Assembly: GCA_963797485.1 (NCBI GenBank)
Contig: CAWCPF010000003.1
Location: forward strand, 372,001 to 436,000
Source of the DNA: CAWAND01 sp963797485
GTDB lineage: Bacteria > Chloroflexota > Anaerolineae > Anaerolineales > E44-bin32
DNA: 64,000 bases
Reading direction: 5' to 3'
Part shown: positions 1 through 7,776 of the stretch, one piece after another
Numbering within the stretch: the stretch's first letter is position 1
Layout of the letters: every line of letters begins with the position of its first letter
Notes under the pieces: generated by a model
Seen by the model: only the letters and a program-made list of their open reading frames with translations
What the model was told of the DNA's origin: nothing
The model's database searches: none
Program-made: the position numbers and the translations under genes

Positions 1-2
1 AC

Positions 3-284
3 AAGGCGCCGGCGGACAACCGGCGTGAGAGCGCCGAGGTGCTTGAAGCGTGGCTGGGGCTGTGGCGGGAGATCCTCCATCGCCGCTATGGGGTCGAGGG
101 CATCCCCAGAACGCCGGCAGGCGAGCTGGAAGTGTCGCGGGTGGCCGCCCAAGTCCAGGCTGGCGAGACCGAGACGGTCCTTCGTGCTATCGAGACCGGG
201 CTTCAGCGCCTGGAGGGAAATGCCAATCCGGTGTTGACGATGGAAACGGTGGTTTTGTCTATGCCGAGAGCGGCGTTGGCGTAA
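3..284 (+). CDS. holB: DNA polymerase III subunit delta' (C-terminal fragment)
   Basis: This is the tail of a gene that begins left of the window. The open frame starting at base 3 gives about 93 residues ending at TAA 282-284. It shows the pattern of the helical C-terminal domain of clamp-loader delta' subunits: a WLGLWREIL helix, then a long amphipathic stretch, then LEGNANPVLTMETVVLSMPR near the stop, which resembles the N-x-NP-x-L-x-LE...L-x-LPR ending of HolB/DnaX-type proteins. Delta' is part of the gamma/tau complex that loads the sliding clamp. No ATPase motifs are visible because the N-terminus is missing, so a DnaX-like relative cannot be excluded. It converges on spoVS with 50 bp between stops. 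Confidence 0.65.
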   Translation, partial: KAPADNRRESAEVLEAWLGLWREILHRRYGVEGIPRTPAGELEVSRVAAQVQAGETETVLRAIETGLQRLEGNANPVLTMETVVLSMPRAALA

Positions 285-334
285 AACAAGAGCCGCCGGT
301 GATAGCGGCTCGGTGATGCGGGAAACGGCCCAAT

Positions 335-613
335 CTAGCGCGGCTCAACCACCAAACGGATTGCGGTCCGTTCCTTGCCATCGATATTGACGGTCGTGAA
401 TTCGGGCAAACAGACGATGTTCAAGCCATCCTCATGGAGATAACCGCGAGCGATGGCCACGGCTTTGACGGCCTGATTAACTGCCCCGGCACCTATGGCC
501 TGGACTTCGGCGCGGTTGGATTCTCGGACGACGCCAGCAATGGCTCCCGCCACCGCGGAGGTGCGGGATTCGGCAGAGACCTTGATGATACTCACCCGAG
601 CATCTCCATCCAT
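335..613 (-). CDS. spoVS: Stage V sporulation protein S (SpoVS) family
   Basis: A 92-residue Alba-fold protein of the SpoVS family. The diagnostic block is present: IIKVSAESRTSAVAGAIAG, then EVQAIGAGAVNQAVKAVAIA, then FTTVNIDGKERTAIRLVVEPR at the C-terminus. SpoVS affects late sporulation in Bacillus, but the family is common in non-sporulating Chloroflexota and Deinococcota, where its role is unclear; nucleic-acid binding is inferred from the fold. The start at 613 (MDGDARVSIIK) gives the family length; the frame stays open to an upstream ATG at 691, which would add a 26-residue tail unlike the family. It is the last gene of the leftward run behind the deoxynucleoside kinases. Confidence 0.9.
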   Translation of the reverse strand: MDGDARVSIIKVSAESRTSAVAGAIAGVVRESNRAEVQAIGAGAVNQAVKAVAIARGYLHEDGLNIVCLPEFTTVNIDGKERTAIRLVVEPR

Positions 614-703
614 TGGCGGCACCCAAGTGTTCCCCAACCTTTCACTGCCTTCGTGTGCGCCCATTGTACAGGATAGGTTGGGGCTAAGCAAGCTGGCGGG
701 GGG

Positions 704-1403
704 TCACAGCCTTAAGCCATTGACGCGGGCGACTTCATCAGGTTCGAAGACAACTTCTTCTTTGCCGGCCAGCTTATCCAGAATCTTTTCCACGATCAGA
801 GCCAAATGCGTTTCGTTGGTGGCGTAGTCGAGGTCATCGGCCGGCACGGTCAGCACGGGACACAGGGTGAAGCCGTCAATCCAGGTGTTGTAGAGCTGAT
901 TGAGCCGGTCGAGGTAACTCTCGGGTATGTCGCGCTCGTACTCGCGGCCGCGCGAAGAGATGCGTTTGTGGAGCGTGCCGACATTTGCCTTGAGATAGAC
1001 GACCAGGTCGGGGGCGGGAAGGAAGCTGGTCAGGACCTGGTAGAGCTCACGGTAGGTGCTGAAATCGCGGTCGGAAATGTGGCCCTGGAGATGGAGATTG
1101 GCGGCGAACACCTCGGCATCCTCGTACACAGTCCGATCTTGAATGGCCGAAGTCGGCTGTTCAGTCAGGGCGCGATGCAGGCGCAGCCGCCCGCGTTAAG
1201 AAGAAGATCTGGGAATGGAACCCCCAGGTCGACATGTCCCGATAGAAGTCGGCCAAGTAGGGGTTCTCACCGACGGGTTCGTAGAAAGGCTCCCAACTCA
1301 GGCGGGCAGACAGCCGTTCGACGAGGGTCGATTTGCCTACGCCGATGTTGCCGGCGACGGCGACAAATCGTTTGACTTGGGCCTCAGAGACTGCGTCCAT
1401 CAA
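704..1403 (-). pseudogene. Deoxynucleoside kinase, first copy, broken by a single-base insertion
   Basis: Two adjacent leftward frames (1161-1403 and 704-1129) together make one deoxynucleoside kinase of about 230 residues, phosphorylating deoxynucleosides for salvage. The first frame carries the P-loop GNIGVGKSTL, the E-P-x-x-ENP substrate motif and FHSQIFFL. The second resumes at RLRLHRALTEQPTSAIQDR (read from 1190 onward) and holds DRTVYEDAEVFA and the lid region RGREYERDIP. Removing one base of the CCC at 1190-1192 joins them exactly, so the break is one extra base. It is followed at 28 bp by a second full-length kinase. Paired dAK/dGK-type kinases forming a heterodimer are known from Lactobacillus and Bacillus; a similar pairing here is inferred. 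The break may be a sequencing error. Confidence 0.8.
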
Positions 1404-1430
1404 CCTCCCAACGCCTGGGCTGCCGGGCGG

Positions 1431-2099
1431 CTATCCGGGTTGATCAGGGTCGTGCGGATGGCCCATAGGTAGTTCGGTCTGAAAGGGCGGGATGCCCAGC
1501 GCGCCCCGGATGCGGTTGGTGATGAGCTCGAGATGAGCCGGGTCGGACACGAAATCCAAATGATTGGTGTCGATGACAAGCACATTCGATTGCTTCGAGG
1601 CACCCAGGCTTTTCTCGTAAGCATGATTGAGCGCATCGATGTAGTCCAGGCTCATGTTTCGTTCGTAGGGGCGGTCGCGCATGGCAATGCGAGCCATGGC
1701 GGTCTGAGTCTCAGCTCTCAGATAGAGCGTGAGATTGGGAGAGGCAATGCGCTCCGCCAGCGCATCATGGACCAACGAGTAGGTGGCCAGCTCGTCTCCG
1801 TCCAGGTTGAGCGCCGCAAACAGAGCGTCCTTGGCAAAAGTATAGTCGGCGATCAAGTTTCCGTGGGCCAGGGCCTCAGGGACGGTCTCGCGTTGCTGCC
1901 GGTATCGGCTCAGCAAGAAGAAGATTTGGGTCTGAAATGCGTACCTTTGGCGGTCTCCGTAGAAATCGGAGAGGAAGGGATTCTCATCGAAGGCCTCGAG
2001 CAAGAGCTCGGCTTCGAGTGCGGGACGGAGCAAGCGGGCCAAGGACGTCTTCCCGACACCGATTACGCCCTCGATGGCAAGGTACATGAAGTGACTCAA
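1431..2099 (-). CDS. Deoxynucleoside kinase, second copy (dAK/dGK-like)
   Basis: A complete 222-residue deoxynucleoside kinase with P-loop EGVIGVGKTSLA (residues 9-20), the substrate-site segment EAFDENPFLSDFYGD, FQTQIFFLLSRY, the ADYTFAKD region (the DR[S/T] position of the family) and the Arg-rich lid RDRPYERNM. It phosphorylates deoxypurine or deoxypyrimidine nucleosides; substrate preference cannot be read from sequence. Its start codon overlaps the stop of the upstream DNA methyltransferase by 4 nt, indicating translational coupling, and it sits just upstream of the frameshifted paralogue. The two share about the family core but differ clearly in the lid and C-terminal tail, as expected for unlike subunits of a heterodimer. 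Confidence 0.9.
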   Translation of the reverse strand: MSHFMYLAIEGVIGVGKTSLARLLRPALEAELLLEAFDENPFLSDFYGDRQRYAFQTQIFFLLSRYRQQRETVPEALAHGNLIADYTFAKDALFAALNLDGDELATYSLVHDALAERIASPNLTLYLRAETQTAMARIAMRDRPYERNMSLDYIDALNHAYEKSLGASKQSNVLVIDTNHLDFVSDPAHLELITNRIRGALGIPPFQTELPMGHPHDPDQPG

Positions 2100-2950
2100 T
2101 CCTGGTCGAGGGCTTCAGGTTCGCGCGGCTCGAAACGAAACTGCAAACAGTAATGGTGAAAGGTGTTGCTGACCCAGGCGCTGCCCAATCCGTAGGGTGC
2201 CAGCCTCAGGTTGTCCTGACACCAGATGCGCTCGTCTTTCAAGGTGTACACCGTCGCCAGACGGGCGGCCAGATCCCACGCCAGAGGATAGACCTTGCCG
2301 CGTTTCTTGACATTCTTCACGATGATGGTGAGATAGGCTCCAGGGTTGAGCAGGGGCCGCAGCCCGGTATAGATCGCCGCCAGGCGATCCAGGAAGACCG
2401 GGTAGCGGTCGATGTTGCCGAGGTCGGCCGGATGTTCAGAGTAGTAGACATCCAGGTCGGCACTATCCCGGCGGGCTTTTTGGGTCTGTGCTCCCCGGGC
2501 ACGGAGCATGTCCCAGTAAGGAGGCGAGGTCAGCACGTAATCGATCGGCGGGATATCGAATTGATCTAACTCGGCCGCGTCGCCGATGTACACCTCGGCC
2601 TTGAGGCCGACGGCGGGTGGTCCGAGCGCTTCCTGTTCAGCCCGAATCAACTGCGACGCCAGCCGGGCGTAGCCGGGGTTGAGTTCAATGCCGTAGGAAT
2701 GACGTCCATGGCGCAGGCACACGATCTGCGTGGATCCCGTTCCGGCCATTGGGTCGAGTACCGTCTGCCCGCGCTTAGTGAAAAAAGTCACAAAGTCAGC
2801 TGCCAGCGTCTCGGGGAACTTGGCCGGATGACGCAGAACCGACTTGCGTCTGGCTGGCGGGTTATGCACAAACCAGGATTTTTGGAAGATCAGCCATTCC
2901 CTGGCAGTCAAATCATTGAGCTTGTTGGGCCGTGTTCGAGTCTTAGCCAT
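2096..2950 (-). CDS. Solitary DNA methyltransferase, N4-cytosine/N6-adenine type
   Basis: A 284-residue S-adenosylmethionine-dependent DNA methyltransferase. The SAM-binding motif DPMAGTGSTQIV with downstream YGIELNPGYA lies N-terminal to the catalytic motif TSPPYW. S-P-P-Y is more typical of N4-cytosine enzymes, while the motif order (SAM site first) is the gamma-type arrangement. There is a further conserved block YLTIIVKNVKKRGK. No restriction endonuclease or specificity subunit is next to it, so it is an orphan. I chose the start at 2950 (MAKTRTRPNK); a longer frame to 2986 is possible. The upstream lipoprotein gene ends at 2943, inside the chosen start region, and the downstream kinase overlaps by 4 nt, so it is embedded in a single leftward operon. 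Confidence 0.85.
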   Translation of the reverse strand: MAKTRTRPNKLNDLTAREWLIFQKSWFVHNPPARRKSVLRHPAKFPETLAADFVTFFTKRGQTVLDPMAGTGSTQIVCLRHGRHSYGIELNPGYARLASQLIRAEQEALGPPAVGLKAEVYIGDAAELDQFDIPPIDYVLTSPPYWDMLRARGAQTQKARRDSADLDVYYSEHPADLGNIDRYPVFLDRLAAIYTGLRPLLNPGAYLTIIVKNVKKRGKVYPLAWDLAARLATVYTLKDERIWCQDNLRLAPYGLGSAWVSNTFHHYCLQFRFEPREPEALDQD

Positions 2951-3749
2951 GCTGCCAGATTGCCATGGAAATCGGAGTGGGTGCAAGCGGGTTCAGACTT
3001 CGTATCTCGAACCGATCAAAGCTGACGGTGGTTTGTCCACCGGCGCCAGCGGACACAACCAGCCCAATTCGTCCGATGGGCAGAGCCACATCGTGGACTT
3101 TGAGAAGCGAGACACCGTTAACGAAGATTTCGAGATCCGGCCCGCGGGCCAGCACACCCAAGGTGTTGTCGGCCGGGGCGCGCGGCATGACGGCCGGCTC
3201 GGCATCGATGAACGGCACCACACCCCGCGATGAACCCACCAGGACGCGCCTCAAACGCAAACCACCTTCACAAGTGAGGGTCAGCCGATATTGCTCTTCG
3301 AGCGGGTTGACCCGGAAGATCAGACCGAACTCGTCGCCAGTCTGGCATAAGGATGTGTGCAGGGCAACTTCGGCATAGAAATCCGCCAGGGAATCAACCG
3401 GGCTCAGGATCGTGCGCAGGCTAGCTGGCTGACTGACGACCATGGTGAGCTGCTGGTCCTCGAGGCTGGTGGCGCCCAACGTGTCGTGCCCCACCGGCCA
3501 TCCGTCGGCTTGAATGAAATCAGTCGAGTAGATCACCGGCCCCAGCGATTGACGCGGATCTGGGGTGGGGGTGAAAGACGGCGCGGGGGTGGCCGTGATG
3601 GTCGGGATGGCGGTGGGAAAGGCGATGGTGCCCGTGGATGTCGGCGGGGGCGGCGGTGGTGTTCGCGTGGGCGGCACGGCCGTGGGGAGGCAGCCGGCGA
3701 CGAGGCTGAAACCGAAGCAGGCGACGACAAGCTCAAGCCGTAGAATCAT
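2943..3749 (-). CDS. Lipoprotein with Thr/Pro linker and LamG-like domain (third paralogue)
   Basis: A predicted surface lipoprotein of 268 residues. The start at 3749 (MILRLELVVACFGF) gives a clean signal peptide with lipobox LVAGC. It is followed by a low-complexity linker rich in Pro and Thr (to about residue 70) and a C-terminal beta-rich domain in which DEFGLIFRV, YRLTLTCEGGLRLRR and IGRIGLVVSAG recall the concanavalin/LamG-like jelly-roll fold used for sugar or protein binding. It is the last and most diverged of three tandem paralogues (next at 3867-4742 and 4739-5587). An upstream in-frame ATG at 3866 would destroy the signal peptide. The molecular ligand is unknown. Confidence 0.8.
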   Translation of the reverse strand: MILRLELVVACFGFSLVAGCLPTAVPPTRTPPPPPPTSTGTIAFPTAIPTITATPAPSFTPTPDPRQSLGPVIYSTDFIQADGWPVGHDTLGATSLEDQQLTMVVSQPASLRTILSPVDSLADFYAEVALHTSLCQTGDEFGLIFRVNPLEEQYRLTLTCEGGLRLRRVLVGSSRGVVPFIDAEPAVMPRAPADNTLGVLARGPDLEIFVNGVSLLKVHDVALPIGRIGLVVSAGAGGQTTVSFDRFEIRSLNPLAPTPISMAIWQHG

Positions 3750-3866
3750 GCCAGAGACGTGACAGAGTGTCCATGGAGAATGAGGGTGTATCCAATGCAA
3801 TCTGTGGGCGCCGTGGTTTTCGCGAATGACGGGCCGAGGCAGCCGCCTAGGATGGGAGGATAGCAC

Positions 3867-4742
3867 TCAAGGGTTGAATTGCCAAAGGGCGAAGTCAGTA
3901 AACTCTACCTTGAGCCCGGCAGTCTCCGCCGCCAAGGCAAACACTCCGAAGTTGCCAAACACAAAATCATGGTCGGCTGCCTGGCCGAGCATCTGGCCGT
4001 TGGCGAAGGCGATCAAATCCGAGCCCTTTAACATGAACCCCATCCGGTTCGGAGTGTCAGAACCCGTGTTGATCGACGGAGAAGCGGTCCAATCGATCAG
4101 CACCACCGGCGGACCGCCCGACACGAATTTGCGCATTCTAAAGTGACCATCGCATGACAGCTCCAGCGTGTAGCCTCGGTCGTATTGTTCGCCCCCGATC
4201 CGAGCGGCCAAGCCGTAGGCATCCAATCCGGCGCACGCCCCCATTTGGGCCGTGATCTCGACATAGACGTCGCGGCCCGTGGCACTGGACGTGCTCCACC
4301 AGGTGTAGGCATCGGCACGTGGGTCCGTGATCGTGAGCTTGCCGGGCGACCACACGATGGAGGTGGCGTTGGGATCGTTGAATTCATACCAGCCAAAGTG
4401 CTGGCTGAAGTCGTCGCGGGCATCAGGGGCGCTCAGGTTCAATCCCTGCCTGGGATCGTCGGGCGCCAAAAGAGGCGCGGTGGGGGTGGGGCTAGGGCCG
4501 ACCGTGGGACTTAAAGTCGGCGATGGCTGCGGCGTGTCGGTTGGAGCCGCGGTTGGCGGAAGAGTGGCGGACGGAGGCGAGGTGGGGCTGGGTGGAAAGG
4601 TGGGCGCGGCGGTCAAAGTCTCGGCAGCCCAGTTTGGGATGCTTTGATCAGCGGCCGGGAAGCTGCCCGCGGGAGCGCAAGCCGCCAGCAGGCTGGCGGC
4701 CAAAAAGAGCGTACCGAGCCATCGGGACAAACCAACCCTCAT
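3867..4742 (-). CDS. Lipoprotein with Thr/Pro linker and LamG-like domain (second paralogue)
   Basis: A 291-residue predicted lipoprotein: signal peptide with lipobox LLAAC at residues 18-22, a Thr/Pro/Ser linker of about 60 residues, then a globular domain. The domain has YTWWS, VYVEITAQMGACAGLDAYG, YTLELSCDGHFRMR and FGNFGVFALAAE, each matched in the upstream gene, including the paired Cys residues. Its ATG overlaps the stop of the upstream paralogue by 4 nt (ATGA), so the pair is translationally coupled. The architecture is a tethered binding domain on a flexible stalk. No catalytic residues are apparent, and the ligand cannot be named. Confidence 0.85.
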   Translation of the reverse strand: MRVGLSRWLGTLFLAASLLAACAPAGSFPAADQSIPNWAAETLTAAPTFPPSPTSPPSATLPPTAAPTDTPQPSPTLSPTVGPSPTPTAPLLAPDDPRQGLNLSAPDARDDFSQHFGWYEFNDPNATSIVWSPGKLTITDPRADAYTWWSTSSATGRDVYVEITAQMGACAGLDAYGLAARIGGEQYDRGYTLELSCDGHFRMRKFVSGGPPVVLIDWTASPSINTGSDTPNRMGFMLKGSDLIAFANGQMLGQAADHDFVFGNFGVFALAAETAGLKVEFTDFALWQFNP

Positions 4743-5587
4743 TGCGAAATGAAGGGGATATTCCAGTAGGCGAAATCGTCAAACTGGGCCGCCAGGTCGT
4801 AGGTCTGGCTGGCGCGGACGTAGACCGCGAACGTCCCAAAGGTGTAGGCGTTGTTGCGGTCATAGAGTTCGCCGACCTGTTTGCCATTGATAAAGACCAC
4901 GAAATGGTTCTGATAGGCCCACAGCCCAAGGCGATTGTTGGCGTTTGCTCCGGTTTCGATGACATCGTCGGCGGCCCAATCCGCCAGGGTCTGGGCTTGC
5001 TTCCCCTGACGATAGCGCAGAAAGCGCCACTCGCCGTCACACGACAGTTCGACACCATAACCGCCGGCGGCCGTCATCTGGTCAACGCGGATGACAAAGC
5101 CGACCGAGTCCTTGGCGATGCAATCGCCATTGGTGGCGCTGATCTCCGCGTACACATTCCCCGATTGGCGCTCGGAGTAGGACCACCACGTGTAGATCTC
5201 CTCGGGTGCGTAGTCGGTCCCGACAAGATGGCCGTCCTGGAATTGATAGCTGGCAGCCCCTGCCGTGTCATAGTCAAACCAAGTCCCGGGTTGATCGAAG
5301 TAATCGTAAAAGTCGGGTTCGGACAAGTCCAGAGTCGAGCGGACATCTTCGGCTGAGGTGACATGAAAGGGGGTTGGCGTGGGGGCGAACTCGAGGCGAC
5401 GCGGCCCGACGGTCTCGGTGGCCAGCAGGGCCTGAGCGGTCGCCAACTCGTCGGTCGGGATGGCTGTGCCGGGCAAAACCGGTGGGGTCTCCCCGCCACC
5501 GAATAGGTTGGTGACCGTTGCGCAAGCCAGCGATGTCAATAGCAGGCCTGCCAGGACCAACGTGGACACTTTTCCAAAAGCCATCAT
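4739..5587 (-). CDS. Lipoprotein with LamG-like domain (first paralogue)
   Basis: A 282-residue predicted lipoprotein with a hydrophobic signal and lipobox TSLAC (residues 18-22), a shorter linker than its two neighbours, and the same C-terminal domain: YTWWSYSERQSGNVYAEISA, Cys-bearing GDCIAKDSVGF, GYGVELSCDGEWRF and FGTFAVYVRASQ. It starts only 6 nt after the stop of tdh and overlaps the next paralogue by 4 nt, so all three lipoproteins should be made from a tdh-led message. The domain fits a ligand-binding jelly roll (LamG or 3-keto-disaccharide hydrolase fold), without obvious catalytic residues. Function unknown. Confidence 0.85.
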   Translation of the reverse strand: MMAFGKVSTLVLAGLLLTSLACATVTNLFGGGETPPVLPGTAIPTDELATAQALLATETVGPRRLEFAPTPTPFHVTSAEDVRSTLDLSEPDFYDYFDQPGTWFDYDTAGAASYQFQDGHLVGTDYAPEEIYTWWSYSERQSGNVYAEISATNGDCIAKDSVGFVIRVDQMTAAGGYGVELSCDGEWRFLRYRQGKQAQTLADWAADDVIETGANANNRLGLWAYQNHFVVFINGKQVGELYDRNNAYTFGTFAVYVRASQTYDLAAQFDDFAYWNIPFISQ

Positions 5588-5593
5588 TCTCTC

Positions 5594-6622
5594 CTACGGA
5601 GTCAGCATGACCTTCCCAGATTCACCCGAGGCCATTTGCTGGAAGGCTTGGTCAAATTCGTGGAACTTGAAGCGATGGGTGACCATGGGAGCCAAATCAA
5701 CGGCGCCCGACCGGATCAGGCCACGCGCCTGGTACCAGGTTTCCCACAAACGCCGCCCGGTGATGCCGCGCACGCGAGCGCCCTTGAAGACCAGATGGTG
5801 GCTCCAGTCGAATTCGAATGGGCCCGGCGCCACGCCAAGCAGCATGGCTTCCCCCCCGGGCTTGAGCAGTCGAAACCCCTGATCAATGGCCGACGGCGCG
5901 CCGGACATTTCCAGCAGCACATCCACGCCCTCGCCATCGGTGGCATCCATGACTTGTTCGAAGACGCGGTCGTCGTTGGCGTGCAGGGCCAGATCCGCGC
6001 CCATCCTCAAGGCGAACGACAGGCGGTAGCGGCTGATATCGGTGGCGAAGAGTGAACGCGCGCCGATGGCTCTGGCGACGGCCAAAGTCATCAGGCCGAC
6101 TGGCCCGCAGCCCGTCAGCAAGACCTTCTTGGCGCGCAGATCGGCTGAAAATGCGGTGTGCACGGCGTTGCCGAAGTTCTCCTGGAGCACGGCAATCTCG
6201 AGCGGCAGGTCGGGCGGATTGGGCCATGCGTTCTGCGAGGCGATGCTGATGTATTCCGCGAATCCGCCGTCCCTATCGACACCGATCAGTCGGCTGTTTT
6301 CACACAAGTGCCCTTGACCCGTACGACAATAGGCGCACGAGTTGCAGATCACATGCGACTCGAGCGAGACGAACTCGCCGATTTCGGGCGTGACGACCGC
6401 CGATCCGCGGTCGACAACCTCACCGCACACCTCGTGGCCGACCACCAGCGGCGGTTTCAGCCGGCTGGCGGCCCATGGGTCCCAATGGTAGATATGCAGA
6501 TCCGTTCCGCAGATGGACGCGGCCCGCACGCGAACCAGAACCTCGTCGGCTTTAGGTGAGGGCACCGGCAGGCTCGCCATCTCGAGCCCCGGCCCGGGCT
6601 TGGGCTTGATGATGGCCGTCAT
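5594..6622 (-). CDS. tdh: L-threonine 3-dehydrogenase-like zinc alcohol dehydrogenase
   Basis: A 342-residue medium-chain zinc dehydrogenase. The catalytic zinc motif ICGTDLHIYHWDPW and GHEVCGEVV, the four-Cys structural zinc loop (CNSCAYCRTGQGHLC), the Rossmann motif GCGPVGLMTLAVA, and above all FGNAVHTAFS and LEMSGAPSAI match threonine 3-dehydrogenases, which oxidise L-threonine to 2-amino-3-ketobutyrate with NAD+. The partner gene kbl is not adjacent, so threonine aldolase-like or other sugar-alcohol substrates remain possible. The start at 6622 (MTAIIKPKPG) fits the family; the frame extends upstream without homology. It heads the leftward lipoprotein operon. A TATACT -10-like hexamer lies on the minus strand at 6675-6680. 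Confidence 0.85.
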   Translation of the reverse strand: MTAIIKPKPGPGLEMASLPVPSPKADEVLVRVRAASICGTDLHIYHWDPWAASRLKPPLVVGHEVCGEVVDRGSAVVTPEIGEFVSLESHVICNSCAYCRTGQGHLCENSRLIGVDRDGGFAEYISIASQNAWPNPPDLPLEIAVLQENFGNAVHTAFSADLRAKKVLLTGCGPVGLMTLAVARAIGARSLFATDISRYRLSFALRMGADLALHANDDRVFEQVMDATDGEGVDVLLEMSGAPSAIDQGFRLLKPGGEAMLLGVAPGPFEFDWSHHLVFKGARVRGITGRRLWETWYQARGLIRSGAVDLAPMVTHRFKFHEFDQAFQQMASGESGKVMLTP

Positions 6623-6689
6623 TAATCGGGCATGTGGAGAGGGGGGTCCTCCGAGGGGGTTTCGAATCGGAAGGAGTATAGCATGGAGA

Positions 6690-6718
6690 TTCTTGGGGTC
6701 CGCCGTCGTCGTTATAAT
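6690..6718 (+). promoter_or_regulatory. Promoter of the aldo/keto reductase gene
   Basis: A perfect TATAAT at 6713-6718 lies 17 bp after a weak -35 (TTCTTG, 6690-6695) and 38 bp before the ATG at 6756. It sits in the divergent gap to tdh. Confidence 0.6.
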
Positions 6719-6755
6719 CCATAGGTACTGGCAAACTCCCGGGAGACAGCACACG

Positions 6756-7724
6756 ATGAACTATCGGCGCATGGGAGCCACGGGGCTCAAGTTGAGCGAG
6801 ATTTCTTTCGGAGCGTGGATCACGTTCGGCGATCAGATCGACGATGAGGTGGCTTCGGACCTGATTCACCGGGCCTATGAAGCGGGGGTGAACTACTTCG
6901 ACAATGCCGACATCTATGCCGACGGTCGGGCCGAGTCGGTGATGGGCCAGGTGATCCGGGATCTTCCGCGCGAGAGCCTGGTGATTTCAAGCAAGCTCTT
7001 CTGGCAGACGATGGACGGACCGAATGGGGAAGGGCTCTCCAGAAAACACATCTTCGAATCGGTGCATGCCTCACTCCGCCGCCTGAAGATCGACTATCTC
7101 GACCTGTATTTCTGCCATCGCTACGATGTTGGCACTCCGGTCGAAGAGACTGTCCGGGCGATGGATGACCTCGTCCATCAGGGCAAGGTGCTGTATTGGG
7201 GGACCTCGGAGTGGCGGGCCGGCCAGATCGCCGATGCCCATCGTCTGTCGCGACAATGGAATCTGTATCCACCCATGGTCGAGCAGCCGCATTACAACAT
7301 GTTCTATCGGCATAAATTGGAGGATGAACTGGTCCCTGGATCCGGAGATTTCGGGTACGGACTGGTCACTTTTAGTCCGCTGGAGCTGGGATTGCTCTCG
7401 GGCAAGTACGACCAAGGCATGCCCGAGGGAACACGACTTTCCCGGTCCGGGGATTGGGCGAAAGCCGTGCTCACCGACGACAGGCTCGAAAAGGTTCGGC
7501 AGCTGGCCGGCCTTGCAAAGGAGTTGGGTGTGACGATCGCCCAGTTGGCCATTGGCTGGCTGCTGAGGTTGCCTCAGGTGACAAGTGTGATCACGGGCGC
7601 GACCAAAGTGGCTCAGCTGGAAGAGAATCTTGGTGCGCTGGAAATCGCCAGGCTGCTCGACGAGCCGACGCTGGGAAGGATTGAGGCGATCCTGAACAAC
7701 CAGCCAGAGGCCTATGAGGAATGA
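6756..7724 (+). CDS. Aldo/keto reductase, potassium-channel beta-subunit-like
   Basis: A 322-residue NADPH-dependent oxidoreductase of the AKR TIM-barrel superfamily. The catalytic tetrad is visible: Asp and Tyr in NYFDNADIYADGRAE, Lys in ISSKLFW, His in YFCHRYD. WGTSEWRAGQIADAH, MVEQPHYNMFYRHK and the C-terminal cofactor segment VITGATKVAQLEENLGA place it with the channel beta-subunit/YghZ subgroup, which reduces aldehydes and ketones. The physiological substrate is unknown. The start at 6756 (MNYRRMG) is preceded by GGGAG at 6741-6745. It is transcribed away from tdh under its own TATAAT promoter. Confidence 0.92.
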   Translation: MNYRRMGATGLKLSEISFGAWITFGDQIDDEVASDLIHRAYEAGVNYFDNADIYADGRAESVMGQVIRDLPRESLVISSKLFWQTMDGPNGEGLSRKHIFESVHASLRRLKIDYLDLYFCHRYDVGTPVEETVRAMDDLVHQGKVLYWGTSEWRAGQIADAHRLSRQWNLYPPMVEQPHYNMFYRHKLEDELVPGSGDFGYGLVTFSPLELGLLSGKYDQGMPEGTRLSRSGDWAKAVLTDDRLEKVRQLAGLAKELGVTIAQLAIGWLLRLPQVTSVITGATKVAQLEENLGALEIARLLDEPTLGRIEAILNNQPEAYEE

Positions 7725-7776
7725 CCCAAACCTTACCTGGTGTAGGTGACGGGACGGCCGAGCCTCAAGACGAGGT

